This document shows, piece by piece, positions 53,757-62,193 of a stretch of DNA of 64,000 nucleotides. Source of the DNA: Deltaproteobacteria bacterium (GTDB lineage Bacteria; Myxococcota_A; UBA9160; JAJDAL01); the NCBI GenBank assembly GCA_029261875.1, contig JAJDAL010000006.1, forward strand, positions 281,874-345,873. Reading direction: 5' to 3'. The notes under the pieces were generated by a model. The model ran no database searches, was not told the DNA's origin, and worked only from the letters and a program-made list of their open reading frames with translations. Within the stretch, counting starts at the first letter, position 1, and each line of letters opens with the position of its first letter. Made by a program: the position numbers and the translations under genes.

Positions 53757-53884
53757 AGCAGACTCTGTGCCACTCTGAAACGACCGGAGACCGTCCCCGC
53801 ATGGCACATGGTGGGACATTTTAGCCCATTCATAGATTCTAAATGGGACATTTGTGTAGAACGAAGCCTGGCACACGGCTTGCT
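53757..53884. promoter_or_regulatory. Divergent pair of sigma-54 promoters with a central activator palindrome
   Basis: On the plus strand TGGCACACGGCTTGCT (53869-53884) matches TGGCACR-N4-TTGCW perfectly and drives the 53918 gene. On the minus strand the complement of 53757-53772, TGGCACAGAGTCTGCT, has one mismatch and drives the ntrC operon. TGGG-N9-CCCA lies at 53812-53828, with its centre about 50 bases from each -24 element. A second TGGGACATTT at 53844-53853 repeats the left half 32 bases away, about three helical turns. Confidence 0.85.
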
Positions 53885-53917
53885 CCTATCGGAACCGGAG
53901 GTTGCCATCAGCCATTC

Positions 53918-55543
53918 ATGGGTCAATTTGCCTCGACCACCCCGCCCAACTGGGTTCGAGATCTCTGCCAGGCGCCCGCCTACGGCGGCGATGACTCGGC
54001 CCGCTCGGGCGTCGAACACCGCCAAACCCACATCTCCCATGTCTTCTTGACCCGGGATCGCGTCTACAAGGTCCGAAAATCCGTGGATCTCGGTTTTCTG
54101 GATTTCTCGACCCGCGCCGCGCGAAATCGCGACTGCCAACAGGAAGTCGACCTCAACCGGCGGTTGGCCCCGAGCGTGTACTTGGGCATCGCACCGATCC
54201 GCTCGAAGCGCGGACGCGCCTTCGTGGGCGAGCCCATGGACCGGGTGGACCCGCGCGATCCCCACGAGCATTGCGTCGTGATGCGCCGCCTTCCCGACGG
54301 TCGCGACGCGCTGTCCCTCTTGGGCAACCAGGCGCTCCAACCCGAGCAGCTCGAACGCGTGGCCGCGCGCATCGCTGTTTTTCACTCCAGCGAGCGGCTC
54401 GGAACCCCCGCCCCCTTCTCAGCCACTTCGTGGTTGCACCGCATTGCCAAACCCATCGAGGACAACTTCGCCGCTCTCGGAAGCTCGCCCCGAACGTCCC
54501 TCGCGCAACCGGTCCGTCGCGCACAGGAATCCGCCCGGGGGTTTCTCGAAGCACACCGCGGTCGCTTCGAAGCGCGCCGTTTGCGTGGACGCGCAGTCGA
54601 CGGACACGGTGACCTCCACCTCGATCACATCTGGTTCGAGCGCGACGACGCCGCACCCACGATCATCGATTGTTTGGAATTCAACGACGATTTGCGTCGC
54701 ATCGATGCGGCATCGGAAGTGGCCTTCCTCGCCATGGACCTCGCCTACCGCTCCGCTCCCGCGCTCGCGGAACATTTCCTGCGCTGTTATGCGCGCGATA
54801 GCGACGACTACGACCTCTACGGCGTCGTCGACTTCTTCCAGAGCTACCGGGCTTGCGTGCGCGCCAAGGTCGCAGCGATCGCGGCGGAGGATCCCGAGAT
54901 TTCGCCCGAGCAGCGCGAACAAGCCGTTTCCAGTGCCGAGCGGCATCTGGATTTGGCGATCCGCGCGCTCACGCCCAGGCCCATCGGTGCAATGATTCTG
55001 ATGAGCGGAAGCGTCGGATCCGGAAAGAGTACGGTGGCCAATGCGTTGGCGTACAGGATCGGAGGCGTGGTGCTCTCCACCGATCATGTGCGAAAACATC
55101 TGTTCGATGTAGCCCCGGTAGATCGACGCCCCGCCGTGGGCGCTGCGCTCTACACGGAAGCGCGAATCGCGCAGGTATACGACGCCATACTCGCGCGCGC
55201 GGGAGCGGTTCTCGAATCCGGGCGATCCGCGGTCCTCGACGCGACCTACTCCCGACGATCCCACCGCGCCGCGGCGCGCGACTGGGCGGCGTCCCGTGGA
55301 ATTCCCGTCTTCTGCGTCGAGTCGACTTGCCCGAAGGAGATTGCCCTCGCGCGCCTTGCGAAGCGCAAGGCGGAGGGAGCCGACGCTTCGGACGCGGGCC
55401 CGGAACGCTACGAGGCGAGTGTCGCGGCCTACGAAGCCCCGAGCGAATGGCCCGCCCATGCGCACACGCGCATCGACACGACCCAGCCGGGTTGGGAAGA
55501 GGCCCTCGCCACCTTCGCAACCCGAATTCCCTATTCGGTGTAG
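53918..55543 (+). CDS. Fused aminoglycoside-phosphotransferase-like / P-loop ATPase protein
   Basis: The protein has 541 residues from the ATG at 53918, the first start downstream of the sigma-54 promoter. The N-terminal half carries a kinase-like fold with VDGHGDLHLDHIWFE, the APH catalytic motif. The C-terminal half has Walker A GSVGSGKSTVANALA (about residue 365) and a gluconate kinase-like P-loop domain. The same fusion occurs in mycobacterial Rv2004c, which is in the DosR regulon. Its substrate is unknown. Antibiotic resistance is not implied. It overlaps the convergent antiporter gene by 13 bases. Confidence 0.85.
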   Translation: MGQFASTTPPNWVRDLCQAPAYGGDDSARSGVEHRQTHISHVFLTRDRVYKVRKSVDLGFLDFSTRAARNRDCQQEVDLNRRLAPSVYLGIAPIRSKRGRAFVGEPMDRVDPRDPHEHCVVMRRLPDGRDALSLLGNQALQPEQLERVAARIAVFHSSERLGTPAPFSATSWLHRIAKPIEDNFAALGSSPRTSLAQPVRRAQESARGFLEAHRGRFEARRLRGRAVDGHGDLHLDHIWFERDDAAPTIIDCLEFNDDLRRIDAASEVAFLAMDLAYRSAPALAEHFLRCYARDSDDYDLYGVVDFFQSYRACVRAKVAAIAAEDPEISPEQREQAVSSAERHLDLAIRALTPRPIGAMILMSGSVGSGKSTVANALAYRIGGVVLSTDHVRKHLFDVAPVDRRPAVGAALYTEARIAQVYDAILARAGAVLESGRSAVLDATYSRRSHRAAARDWAASRGIPVFCVESTCPKEIALARLAKRKAEGADASDAGPERYEASVAAYEAPSEWPAHAHTRIDTTQPGWEEALATFATRIPYSV

Positions 55544-56565
55544 AGGTAGAGCACGAGCGCGTTGAGGACGTAGATCAAAACGAGCAACAGACTCCCCCAA
55601 CCCACGGTTCGGAACACGCGTGTAGCGGGACGGTAGAGCAGGCCGATGATCGCGATGCCCGTCATCTGCACCGCACTGAAAGCAGAAACGACGTGGAGTG
55701 CGGACACGTCCCGCAAGATCGGCCCGTCCAGATAGATCAGGTCGAGAATCGGGATCACGGCGATGTTGAACAGGTTACTCCCGAACAGATCTCCGATCGC
55801 GAGGTTCAGGGCGCCCATGCGAAGCGCCGCCAGGGTAACGACGACTTCGGGCATCGAGGTGGTAAAGCCGATGAAGAGCGTCCCCACGAACGTGCGATGC
55901 CAACCCATGCTTTCGACCAACTGCTCGCCGACGAAGGGAAGCCAAAGCGCCACCGCGGCCACCACGAGTCCGGAAACCGCGAATCCCCCGCTTGCGGCTC
56001 CAAGCGATGGGAGAGCAGACGCGGCCGCTGCCTCCAAGCCCCCGTCCTCTTGCCGTCGCGCGTAACGAAACAGCGTCCGCATCCCAACTCCGTATACGAG
56101 CAACAGGAACGGCGTATAGCTTCCAACCCAACCGAGAGCGAGGTTGCCCAACAGGGCACTCCCACCGTTTTCGTAGATCAAAACGTTGAGACCCACGACC
56201 GAAATCATCACGACGCCGAACCCGCCGGCGAGAATGTGTCCCTGACTGGCACTTTGATACACCGAAGATCCGCGGTGGAGAAAGTCGAGCAGTACGATGA
56301 GCAGAAGGTTGAAGACGCAGCTTCCGAGTAGCGTTCCGATCGCCGTATCCGTGGCGCGCGCCAGCAAGACCGCACTCGAACCCGTCACGAGTTCGGGCAA
56401 CGAAGTCACGGTCGCGACGAGAACCAGCCCGACCCAGGTGCTGCCCAACCCCGTGCGTTGGGCGATCGCTTCGCCGTAGTAGGTCAGCCGGGATCCCGCG
56501 TAACCCATTACGATCAGGGACAGTGCGAATTGCACCCAGGCGTAGGTCTCCGGACCAAACGCCAC
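55531..56565 (-). CDS. Calcium/cation antiporter (CaCA family)
   Basis: The 344-residue membrane protein has two antiporter signatures, TVTSLPELVTGSSAV...GTLLGSCVFN and GFTTSMPEVVVTLAA...GDLFGSNLFN. It is about as long as YrbG, with about ten hydrophobic segments. The second signature has FTTSMPE, so it is not a simple copy of the paralogue at 7029. It lies 15 bases after a hemerythrin-like gene and is probably co-transcribed with it. A link to ion balance in the low-oxygen state is inference. Confidence 0.88.
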   Translation of the reverse strand: MAFGPETYAWVQFALSLIVMGYAGSRLTYYGEAIAQRTGLGSTWVGLVLVATVTSLPELVTGSSAVLLARATDTAIGTLLGSCVFNLLLIVLLDFLHRGSSVYQSASQGHILAGGFGVVMISVVGLNVLIYENGGSALLGNLALGWVGSYTPFLLLVYGVGMRTLFRYARRQEDGGLEAAAASALPSLGAASGGFAVSGLVVAAVALWLPFVGEQLVESMGWHRTFVGTLFIGFTTSMPEVVVTLAALRMGALNLAIGDLFGSNLFNIAVIPILDLIYLDGPILRDVSALHVVSAFSAVQMTGIAIIGLLYRPATRVFRTVGWGSLLLVLIYVLNALVLYLYTE

Positions 56566-56580
56566 GACCGTAGAACGCTC

Positions 56581-57018
56581 CTAGGTCGCCGAGGGAGCTG
56601 CAGCGCTCCCGGTTTTCATGATTTCTTCCTCGCGCGCTTCGTGGCGCGCGAGTTCACCACACAGGGTTTCGAAATCGCTGCGGCTCTGCTCCAGGTCGGA
56701 CGCTTCGATACTCCGGGCGAGCCGTTGCAGCGCTTCGCGAAATCGCTCGTGCTCCCGAATCAGCTGCAGTAAGTCGGCATCCATGTCCGGGCGCAATCCT
56801 TGGAGAGCGGGAAAGAACATCTGCTCCTCAAGGTCCAGGTGCGCGGTCAGAGCATCTTCGAAGCGTTGAAACACCTCGATCGCCTGCTGGGGACTCTGGT
56901 GCAGAAGCGAATCCGCCAGCGCCGAGGTGAAGAAGTTGAGCTTCTCGTGCTGGGAGGAAATCCTGCGGGCCTCGAGCTGGAGACGCTTTCGAAGTCCGGG
57001 CTGGTCCGTCTGGTTCAT
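56581..57018 (-). CDS. Hemerythrin-like (HHE) protein
   Basis: The protein has 145 residues from the ATG at 57018. A TTG at 57063 would add 15. The four-helix HHE ligands are visible: QHEKLNFF, LTAHLDLEEQMFFPAL (H-x3-E), IREHERFREALQ and LARHEAREEEIM (H-x3-E). It should carry a diiron site for oxygen or NO binding. It is the first gene of a pair with the antiporter. No -24/-12 element was found in its upstream region on the minus strand. Confidence 0.85.
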   Translation of the reverse strand: MNQTDQPGLRKRLQLEARRISSQHEKLNFFTSALADSLLHQSPQQAIEVFQRFEDALTAHLDLEEQMFFPALQGLRPDMDADLLQLIREHERFREALQRLARSIEASDLEQSRSDFETLCGELARHEAREEEIMKTGSAAAPSAT

Positions 57019-57122
57019 CGATTCGGCGCTTTCCGTCGAGTTGGGTCGAGAGCATTGTATCAATGCTGCGGCCCCCGCGACGAATCGATCCAGGGGTGAT
57101 TCGCGACATCCGAGGGTTCGCT

Positions 57123-57241
57123 TGGGCCAAATAGTCCCAAGGCGCGCTCGCGGACCCGACCCGGATCGAAGCCGCCGCGGACCGCAAACGGGTAGTCACT
57201 GGGGATTCCAGTCGCTTGCGCGCCGTGGCATGGGAACTGCA
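57123..57241 (+). promoter_or_regulatory. Sigma-54 promoter and activator site for the WS/DGAT gene
   Basis: TGGCATGGGAACTGCA (57226-57241) matches the -24/-12 consensus at 10 of 12 positions, with GG and GC ten bases apart. TGGGCCAAATAGTCCCA (57123-57139) is an exact TGGG-N9-CCCA palindrome, with its centre about 96 bases upstream of the -24 element. The start codon is at 57311. The 292-base gap between hemerythrin and this gene holds no other feature. Confidence 0.65.
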
Positions 57242-57310
57242 CTCCCAGGCCTTTACATTGCAACGAACGAAGCCCACTGCCTACGGTTCGTATCGCGCGT
57301 GGAGATCCCC

Positions 57311-58756
57311 ATGAAACTCTATGAACGCCTCAGTGCACTGGATCGCTCCTTCCTCGACATCGAAGAACACGGTTCGCACATGCATGTCGCAGCCACCCTC
57401 TTATTCGATGCCAATCCCTTGAAGCGCCCGGATGGATCGCTCGACATCGAACGGATTCGCGCGTACGTCGAGAGCCGGCTCCATCTGGTGCCTCGCTATC
57501 GACAGCGCATCGCCACCATGCCCCTGGACGAAAGCCCGATTTGGATCGACGACACCAGTTTCAATCTCCAATATCACGTGCGGCACACGCAGTTGCCTCC
57601 TCCCGCTGACGAGCGAACGCTCAAACGACTCGTCGGGCGGATCATCAGCCAGGAACTCGACCGTGGAAAACCCCTGTGGGAACTCTGGGTGGTCGAAGGC
57701 GTGGAGCGCGACCGCTTTGCGCTGATCGTGAAGCTTCATCATTGCATGGTGGATGGAGTCGCGGGTGTCGACGTGCTGGGCAAACTGCTTCGCGTCGAAC
57801 CGTCGGCGGCGTTCGACTCCGGTCCGCGCTGGTACCCGCGGCCGGAGCCCGAGCGAGGACAGTTGCTGCGCGACGAGCTGTTTCACCGCGTCTCGAAACC
57901 GGCCGCGTTTCTCGCGCGCCTGGGCTTCCTCGGGTTCCAACCCGTCAAATCCCTCGATACTGCACTCGAGACCGCGCGATCCATGGTCGAGGTTCTGGGG
58001 TCTTCCTTGCGTCCTGCATCGCTCACCCCGTTGAACCCGTCCCAGATCGGGCCGCATCGCCGCTTCGATTGGGCCCGGATCGATCTCGCCGCGGTCCGCG
58101 AGATCAAGAGACGTTTGGGTGGAACCATCAACGACGTGGTGCTGACACTCGTCGCGGGAGCCATCGGCCGCTACCTATCGGCCCATCACACTCTGTTGCC
58201 GGACCTCGATTTTCGCGCACTCGTTCCCGTCAGCGTGAGATCCGCCGAAGAACGGGGAGAGGTAGGCAATCGCGTCGCCACCTTGATCGCCAGGCTTCCC
58301 ATCGGTGTGGTGGATCCGGTGAGGCGCCACCAACAGGTGGTGGAAACGACGCGCGAACTCAAGGAATCCGGGCAGGCCCGCGGCGGCGAGCTACTGGAAG
58401 AACTCGCGGACGAGATCGCGCTACCCCTGATTTCTCAGGCCGTGCGCTTGGCGGGAAATTTCCTGGCGTACAACGTGGTCGTCACGAACGTTCCCGGCCC
58501 CCCGGTACGCCTCTATCTACTCGACGCGCCGCTGCTCGAGGCCTTTCCCGTGGTGCCTCTGTTCCGGAACCAGGCGTTGGGATTCGCGCTGTTCAGCTAC
58601 TGCGAATGCCTGTACTTCGGGCTCAATTCCGATTGGGATCGCCTGCCGGACCTCCACGACGTGGCGGACATGCTGGCCCTCGAATTCGAAGAACTCGCGA
58701 AAGGCGCGTCCGACCGAGAGGCGGCGGCTAATCCGAGCGCGAACCCAAGCGCTTGA
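57311..58756 (+). CDS. Wax ester synthase/diacylglycerol acyltransferase (WS/DGAT)
   Basis: The protein has 481 residues from the ATG at 57311 (GGAGA six bases upstream). It opens with ERLSALDRSFLDIE, typical of the family. It carries the catalytic HHxxxDG motif in KLHHCMVDGVAG (about residue 140) and ends with the conserved NVVVTNVPGPP region. It acylates diacylglycerol or fatty alcohols with acyl-CoA to make storage lipids. In mycobacteria tgs1, of the same family, is induced by hypoxia through DosR. Its sigma-54 promoter here suggests a similar role. It overlaps the convergent CBS gene by 29 bases. Confidence 0.93.
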   Translation: MKLYERLSALDRSFLDIEEHGSHMHVAATLLFDANPLKRPDGSLDIERIRAYVESRLHLVPRYRQRIATMPLDESPIWIDDTSFNLQYHVRHTQLPPPADERTLKRLVGRIISQELDRGKPLWELWVVEGVERDRFALIVKLHHCMVDGVAGVDVLGKLLRVEPSAAFDSGPRWYPRPEPERGQLLRDELFHRVSKPAAFLARLGFLGFQPVKSLDTALETARSMVEVLGSSLRPASLTPLNPSQIGPHRRFDWARIDLAAVREIKRRLGGTINDVVLTLVAGAIGRYLSAHHTLLPDLDFRALVPVSVRSAEERGEVGNRVATLIARLPIGVVDPVRRHQQVVETTRELKESGQARGGELLEELADEIALPLISQAVRLAGNFLAYNVVVTNVPGPPVRLYLLDAPLLEAFPVVPLFRNQALGFALFSYCECLYFGLNSDWDRLPDLHDVADMLALEFEELAKGASDREAAANPSANPSA

Positions 58757-59291
58757 GTTCGCGCTCCAGGAAATCGCGCGCTTCCTCCCCCGCGGATTCG
58801 ATTCCGTCGAGGACTCCACGAATCTGACCTTCCCAATGCTCGCGCCGTCGCAGTTTGCGCCCTTCCTTGCGGGAGGCTGCGATCTCGCTGCCAATGGTCT
58901 CTCCGAGATCCCCCAACTCTTCCCCCAAGCGAGCCACCAGGTCATCCAACGTGACGATCCCCACCAGGCGCGCTCCGCGAATGACCGGTAAGCGCCGGAT
59001 TCCCCGCGACTTCATGTGGCTCACGATCTTCTCGAGGGGCTCTTTCGGCGAGGCGGTGATAACGGGTTCGCTCATGATCTCGTTGACTCGGGTCTCTTTG
59101 GGGTCGCGCTCGAGGGCAACCACCCGACAGGTGAGATCGCGATCGGTCACGATCCCCACCGGCCGCTCATCGGAATCCACGACCACCAGCGAACCGATGG
59201 CATAGTGGGCCATCTGGTCCGCAACCTCGCGCACGGACGCATCGCACGAAACCGTCGCCACTTCGCTCTTGTAGTGCTCGAGATGGGTCAT
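58728..59291 (-). CDS. CBS-domain protein with charged C-terminal extension
   Basis: The 187-residue protein has two CBS motifs (residues about 7-65 and 75-130: GSLVVVDSDERPVGIVTDRD and RGIRRLPVIRGARLVGIVTL). A basic and acidic helical tail follows (SRKEGRKLRRREHWEGQI). It should bind adenine nucleotides. The ATGA overlap with the preceding CBS gene shows coupled translation. It ends the hemerythrin-CBS-CBS operon. Confidence 0.9.
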   Translation of the reverse strand: MTHLEHYKSEVATVSCDASVREVADQMAHYAIGSLVVVDSDERPVGIVTDRDLTCRVVALERDPKETRVNEIMSEPVITASPKEPLEKIVSHMKSRGIRRLPVIRGARLVGIVTLDDLVARLGEELGDLGETIGSEIAASRKEGRKLRRREHWEGQIRGVLDGIESAGEEARDFLERELKRLGSRSD

Positions 59292-59755
59292 TTCGATGCC
59301 TCCAAGTCGCGTTCGATCCCTTGTCCCACGCCATGAGAAAGGCGCCCCTGCGCTTCGACGACGTCCGCCAGATCCGAGAGTTCGCGAGTGAACAACTGCA
59401 GGAGGTCGTCCGCGGTGATGATTCCCACCAACGCCTGTTCGGTGTCGACCACCGGGAGTCTTCGCAGGGCGTTCTTCTTCATCACGCCCAGGGCCGTACC
59501 GACCGGCGAACTTTCGTGAATCACTACCGGGTCCTTGGCGACGAGCGAGGCGACGCAGATCTCATCGGCATCGTGCCCTTCACGTAGAATCCCCAAGGCG
59601 ATATCGCGATCCGTCAATACGCCGAGGACGCGTTTCTTGTGCAGCACCACCAGCGATCCGATTCCTTCCCGGCTCATGTGTTGCGCAGCCTCGAGGGCCG
59701 TAGCTTCCGGATCAATGCTGTGGACCTGGCGCGTACAGTAGTCACCAATGGGCAT
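59288..59755 (-). CDS. CBS-domain protein
   Basis: The 155-residue protein has two CBS motifs (IGSLVVLHKKRVLGVLTDRD and ALRRLPVVDTEQALVGIITA) and a short helical tail. It lies 42 bases after the hemerythrin gene and overlaps the next CBS gene by four bases. Sequence similarity to the 49161 protein is moderate. Three CBS pairs in one island may form one or more nucleotide-sensing complexes. That is inference. Confidence 0.92.
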   Translation of the reverse strand: MPIGDYCTRQVHSIDPEATALEAAQHMSREGIGSLVVLHKKRVLGVLTDRDIALGILREGHDADEICVASLVAKDPVVIHESSPVGTALGVMKKNALRRLPVVDTEQALVGIITADDLLQLFTRELSDLADVVEAQGRLSHGVGQGIERDLEASK

Positions 59756-59797
59756 ACCGCCCTCCCTGTTTCAGTCGATCCGATGGCGCAGAAACGC

Positions 59798-60250
59798 CTA
59801 GCCGGTTTCGACTCGGATCCCGACCACGTCGTCCCGCAAGAGATCCGCGTCGAGGATCGTTTTCTCTTCGTGGACCATGTCATCGAGGATGCATTCGACG
59901 AAGTTGCGCAATTCCCGCGACAGCAGGATGGTCGGGCGATTCGTGTCGCAAATACGCGCGAGCATGTACTGAAGAAACTCGCGCTGCTCGCGATGTTCTG
60001 CTGCGAGCTGATCCGCTCGCTCGGGACCCCAGCTGTCGGCCTTTCGGATCGCCGGAATGAGGATCCGATCCTCCAGATCGAGATGCGAAGCAAACATGTC
60101 GTGGAGTTCGAGAGCACGCTCCCGCAGAGTCTCCACGGCCGCCGTGTCCCCGATCGCCACGCGTCGCGCGAGGTCGTCGACCGCACCGAGCACACTTCGC
60201 AGTTCGATGTGCTCGCCCAGAATTCGCGTTCGCACTTCACTGGGTCGCAT
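59798..60250 (-). CDS. Hemerythrin-like (HHE) protein
   Basis: The protein has 150 residues from the ATG at 60250, which has GGGGGA five bases upstream. The frame stays open upstream but that extension crosses the promoter. Ligand motifs are LGEHIELRSVL, LELHDMF, ASHLDLEDRILIPAI (H-x3-E), AAEHREQREF and DMVHEEKTIL (H-x3-E), a complete set for a diiron site. It is first in the operon with the two CBS genes and has a perfect sigma-54 promoter at 60310-60325 in front of it. Confidence 0.9.
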   Translation of the reverse strand: MRPSEVRTRILGEHIELRSVLGAVDDLARRVAIGDTAAVETLRERALELHDMFASHLDLEDRILIPAIRKADSWGPERADQLAAEHREQREFLQYMLARICDTNRPTILLSRELRNFVECILDDMVHEEKTILDADLLRDDVVGIRVETG

Positions 60251-60309
60251 GAATTCCCCCAGGTCCCTCGAATCCAATGCAGATCCGAAACGTTTCGGTT
60301 CGACTACCA

Positions 60310-60462
60310 AGCAACGGATGTGCCAAACCCGGAGCGAGGCACCGGCCTGCGCGCGGGGGCGCTGCGCTGAAATGACCCAACGCACCTTCCCCTTGTGGCG
60401 AATTGGCTCAGCCTTTCGGGCAGCGTGGATCATCAGCGGCGACGGCTGGCACGACGCTTGCG
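60310..60462. promoter_or_regulatory. Divergent sigma-54 promoters with an activator site between them
   Basis: The complement of 60310-60325 reads TGGCACATCCGTTGCT, a perfect -24/-12 element for the hemerythrin-CBS-CBS operon. On the plus strand TGGCACGACGCTTGCG (60447-60462) has one mismatch in the last base and drives the diiron operon. TGCG-N9-CCCA lies at 60363-60379, with its centre 47 bases from the minus-strand -24 and 77 from the plus-strand one. The 255-base intergenic region holds nothing else. Confidence 0.85.
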
Positions 60463-60505
60463 TTCCCAACGGGTGCGGCAGAGCGCGTAACCCAGGGAGA
60501 CGACG

Positions 60506-61396
60506 ATGACGGATTTTCTACGGGCCTACTCGATTCAACAATGGCTGGAGTCCGCACCCCAGGGCTATTTGGAGGACACCCAGTACGGACACGCAGCGGG
60601 CGAGAAAGAACCTGCGCCCCTGATGGAGAATGACGCTTTGCGCGAGCAGGCAATTCGGTCGACGGTGCAACTCGTCGTGGGTGAACGCTGCGCACTGGCG
60701 GCCTCTTCGGGTCTCATCAATTCGGCCCCGGACGAAGGCAGCAAGCGTTTCCTCGCGACTCAGACCCTCGACGAAGCGCGCCACGTGGAAGTCTTCACCC
60801 AGCGTTTGGTCGATCTCGGCGTTCATCGGACGAAGCTCGAGGACGTCATTCGACTGCATGCCAACCCGAATCTGGTGAAGTTCGCTGAGCTCTTGCTGGA
60901 GCAGGTCGACAAGAAGGACTTCATCGCGGGCGTCGTGGGCCAGAACGTGATTCTCGAGGGCATGGCATTTCACGTATTCGAGATGCTTCACGCGGCCAAC
61001 AAAGACCTGAATCCCAAGTTCGGTCACACGTTGTCGGGAACCATCGCCGACGAACGACGCCACGTGGGATTCGGGGAGAACCGCATCGGTTCCTGGATCT
61101 CCCAGCGCCCGGAACGCAAAGGCGACATCGAACGCATGCAACGAGAGATGTCGTACTACATGTTGGCGACCTTCGCCGATGCCTTCCGGGATGCGCCCGA
61201 TCAGGAAGAAGTCAATCGGCTTCGATCCAACATGAGGCGCGACGCGGGCCAGGAGAACCCCGAGTGGGGTGGCGTCGACCTGGCCGCAAGCAGCCCCGAA
61301 GAGTTGGAGGGCGTTCTCGCGGATACCGTGCTTCGGGAATTCAAGATCCGCCTCGAACGCATCGGCGTCGAATACCAGACGCCGCTTCGGCCGTAG
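60506..61396 (+). CDS. Ferritin-like diiron carboxylate protein 1
   Basis: The 296-residue protein has the four-helix diiron ligands: glutamate in VVGERCALAA, DEARH in TLDEARHVEVF, glutamate in VILEGMAFHVFE and DERRH in IADERRHVGFGE. The pattern is E, ExxH, E, ExxH. It is about 30-35% similar by eye to the next gene and shares the opening residues SIQQWLESAPQGYLED/SFQFWFDAVQGYLED. Such proteins react with oxygen (oxidase, oxygenase or peroxide scavenging). It starts a three-gene operon. Confidence 0.85.
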   Translation: MTDFLRAYSIQQWLESAPQGYLEDTQYGHAAGEKEPAPLMENDALREQAIRSTVQLVVGERCALAASSGLINSAPDEGSKRFLATQTLDEARHVEVFTQRLVDLGVHRTKLEDVIRLHANPNLVKFAELLLEQVDKKDFIAGVVGQNVILEGMAFHVFEMLHAANKDLNPKFGHTLSGTIADERRHVGFGENRIGSWISQRPERKGDIERMQREMSYYMLATFADAFRDAPDQEEVNRLRSNMRRDAGQENPEWGGVDLAASSPEELEGVLADTVLREFKIRLERIGVEYQTPLRP

Positions 61397-61407
61397 CGGG
61401 CGAACCG

Positions 61408-62193
61408 GTGGAAGAACACGGCCCGAATCTGCACGATCTCGATCCCGAGACGTTTTGCGACTACGTGCATTCGTTCCAATTCTGGTTCGATGCCGTCCAG
61501 GGGTATCTCGAGGATCGTTCCTACGGTCACCGATCCGATACACCGACGAAGGAACTCGACGAGAAGAGCCGCGACAACCTCATTACGGTTCTGTGCAACT
61601 ACTGCGTCGGCGAAACGATGGCGCTCGAAGGCGCGGGCGGACTCATCCGCGTGGCTCCCAATCGCGCGACCAAGATCTTTCTTTCGACCCAGGCCGTCGA
61701 CGAAGGCCGGCATCTCGAAATCCTCGAGCGCCGCCTGACGGAACTGGGGGTTCCCCGGGTCGGGGAGGAGATCGAGCGGCGAGCCAGTCCGAAGCTATTC
61801 GAATTTCACCGGCACCTGCTCGCCTATGTGGACGCGGGCGATTGGAACAAAGCGATCTTCGCGCAGAATGTCATTCTCGAATCCATGGAGTTCGCATCCT
61901 TCTATACCCACTCCGTTCACACCCTGGAAACCGATCCCAAGACCCACGAGCTGCTCGTGGGGATCATCAAAGACGAGCGCCGACACATCGGTTTCGGCCA
62001 GAACGAGCTGGCGCGCCGAATCGCCGCGGACGCGAGCCTGGCGCGCGAACTCGCGCAGGTTCGAAAAGATCTCGATCCGCTCGTCTTCCACGCCTTCGAC
62101 GAAGTCATGGAGAAAACTGGGGCGCCGCGAGATCGCCGCACGGATACGGGTCGCGCCTACCTGCAAGCCGTAGAGCGCTTGGGAATCGAATGA
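61408..62193 (+). CDS. Ferritin-like diiron carboxylate protein 2
   Basis: The protein has 261 residues from the GTG at 61408, twelve bases after the previous stop. Ligands are glutamate in VGETMALEGAG, DEGRH in AVDEGRHLEIL, glutamate in VILESMEFASFY and DERRH in IKDERRHIGFGQ. It is a paralogue of protein 1. The two could form a heterodimer or be successive duplicates. Its stop overlaps the next start (ATGA). Confidence 0.85.
   Translation: MEEHGPNLHDLDPETFCDYVHSFQFWFDAVQGYLEDRSYGHRSDTPTKELDEKSRDNLITVLCNYCVGETMALEGAGGLIRVAPNRATKIFLSTQAVDEGRHLEILERRLTELGVPRVGEEIERRASPKLFEFHRHLLAYVDAGDWNKAIFAQNVILESMEFASFYTHSVHTLETDPKTHELLVGIIKDERRHIGFGQNELARRIAADASLARELAQVRKDLDPLVFHAFDEVMEKTGAPRDRRTDTGRAYLQAVERLGIE

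Noticed and set aside
53843..53917. An upstream start (ATG 53843) for the phosphotransferase-ATPase gene
   Set aside because: It lies upstream of the sigma-54 promoter at 53869-53884, so it would not be in the transcript. The ATG at 53918 is in the right place.
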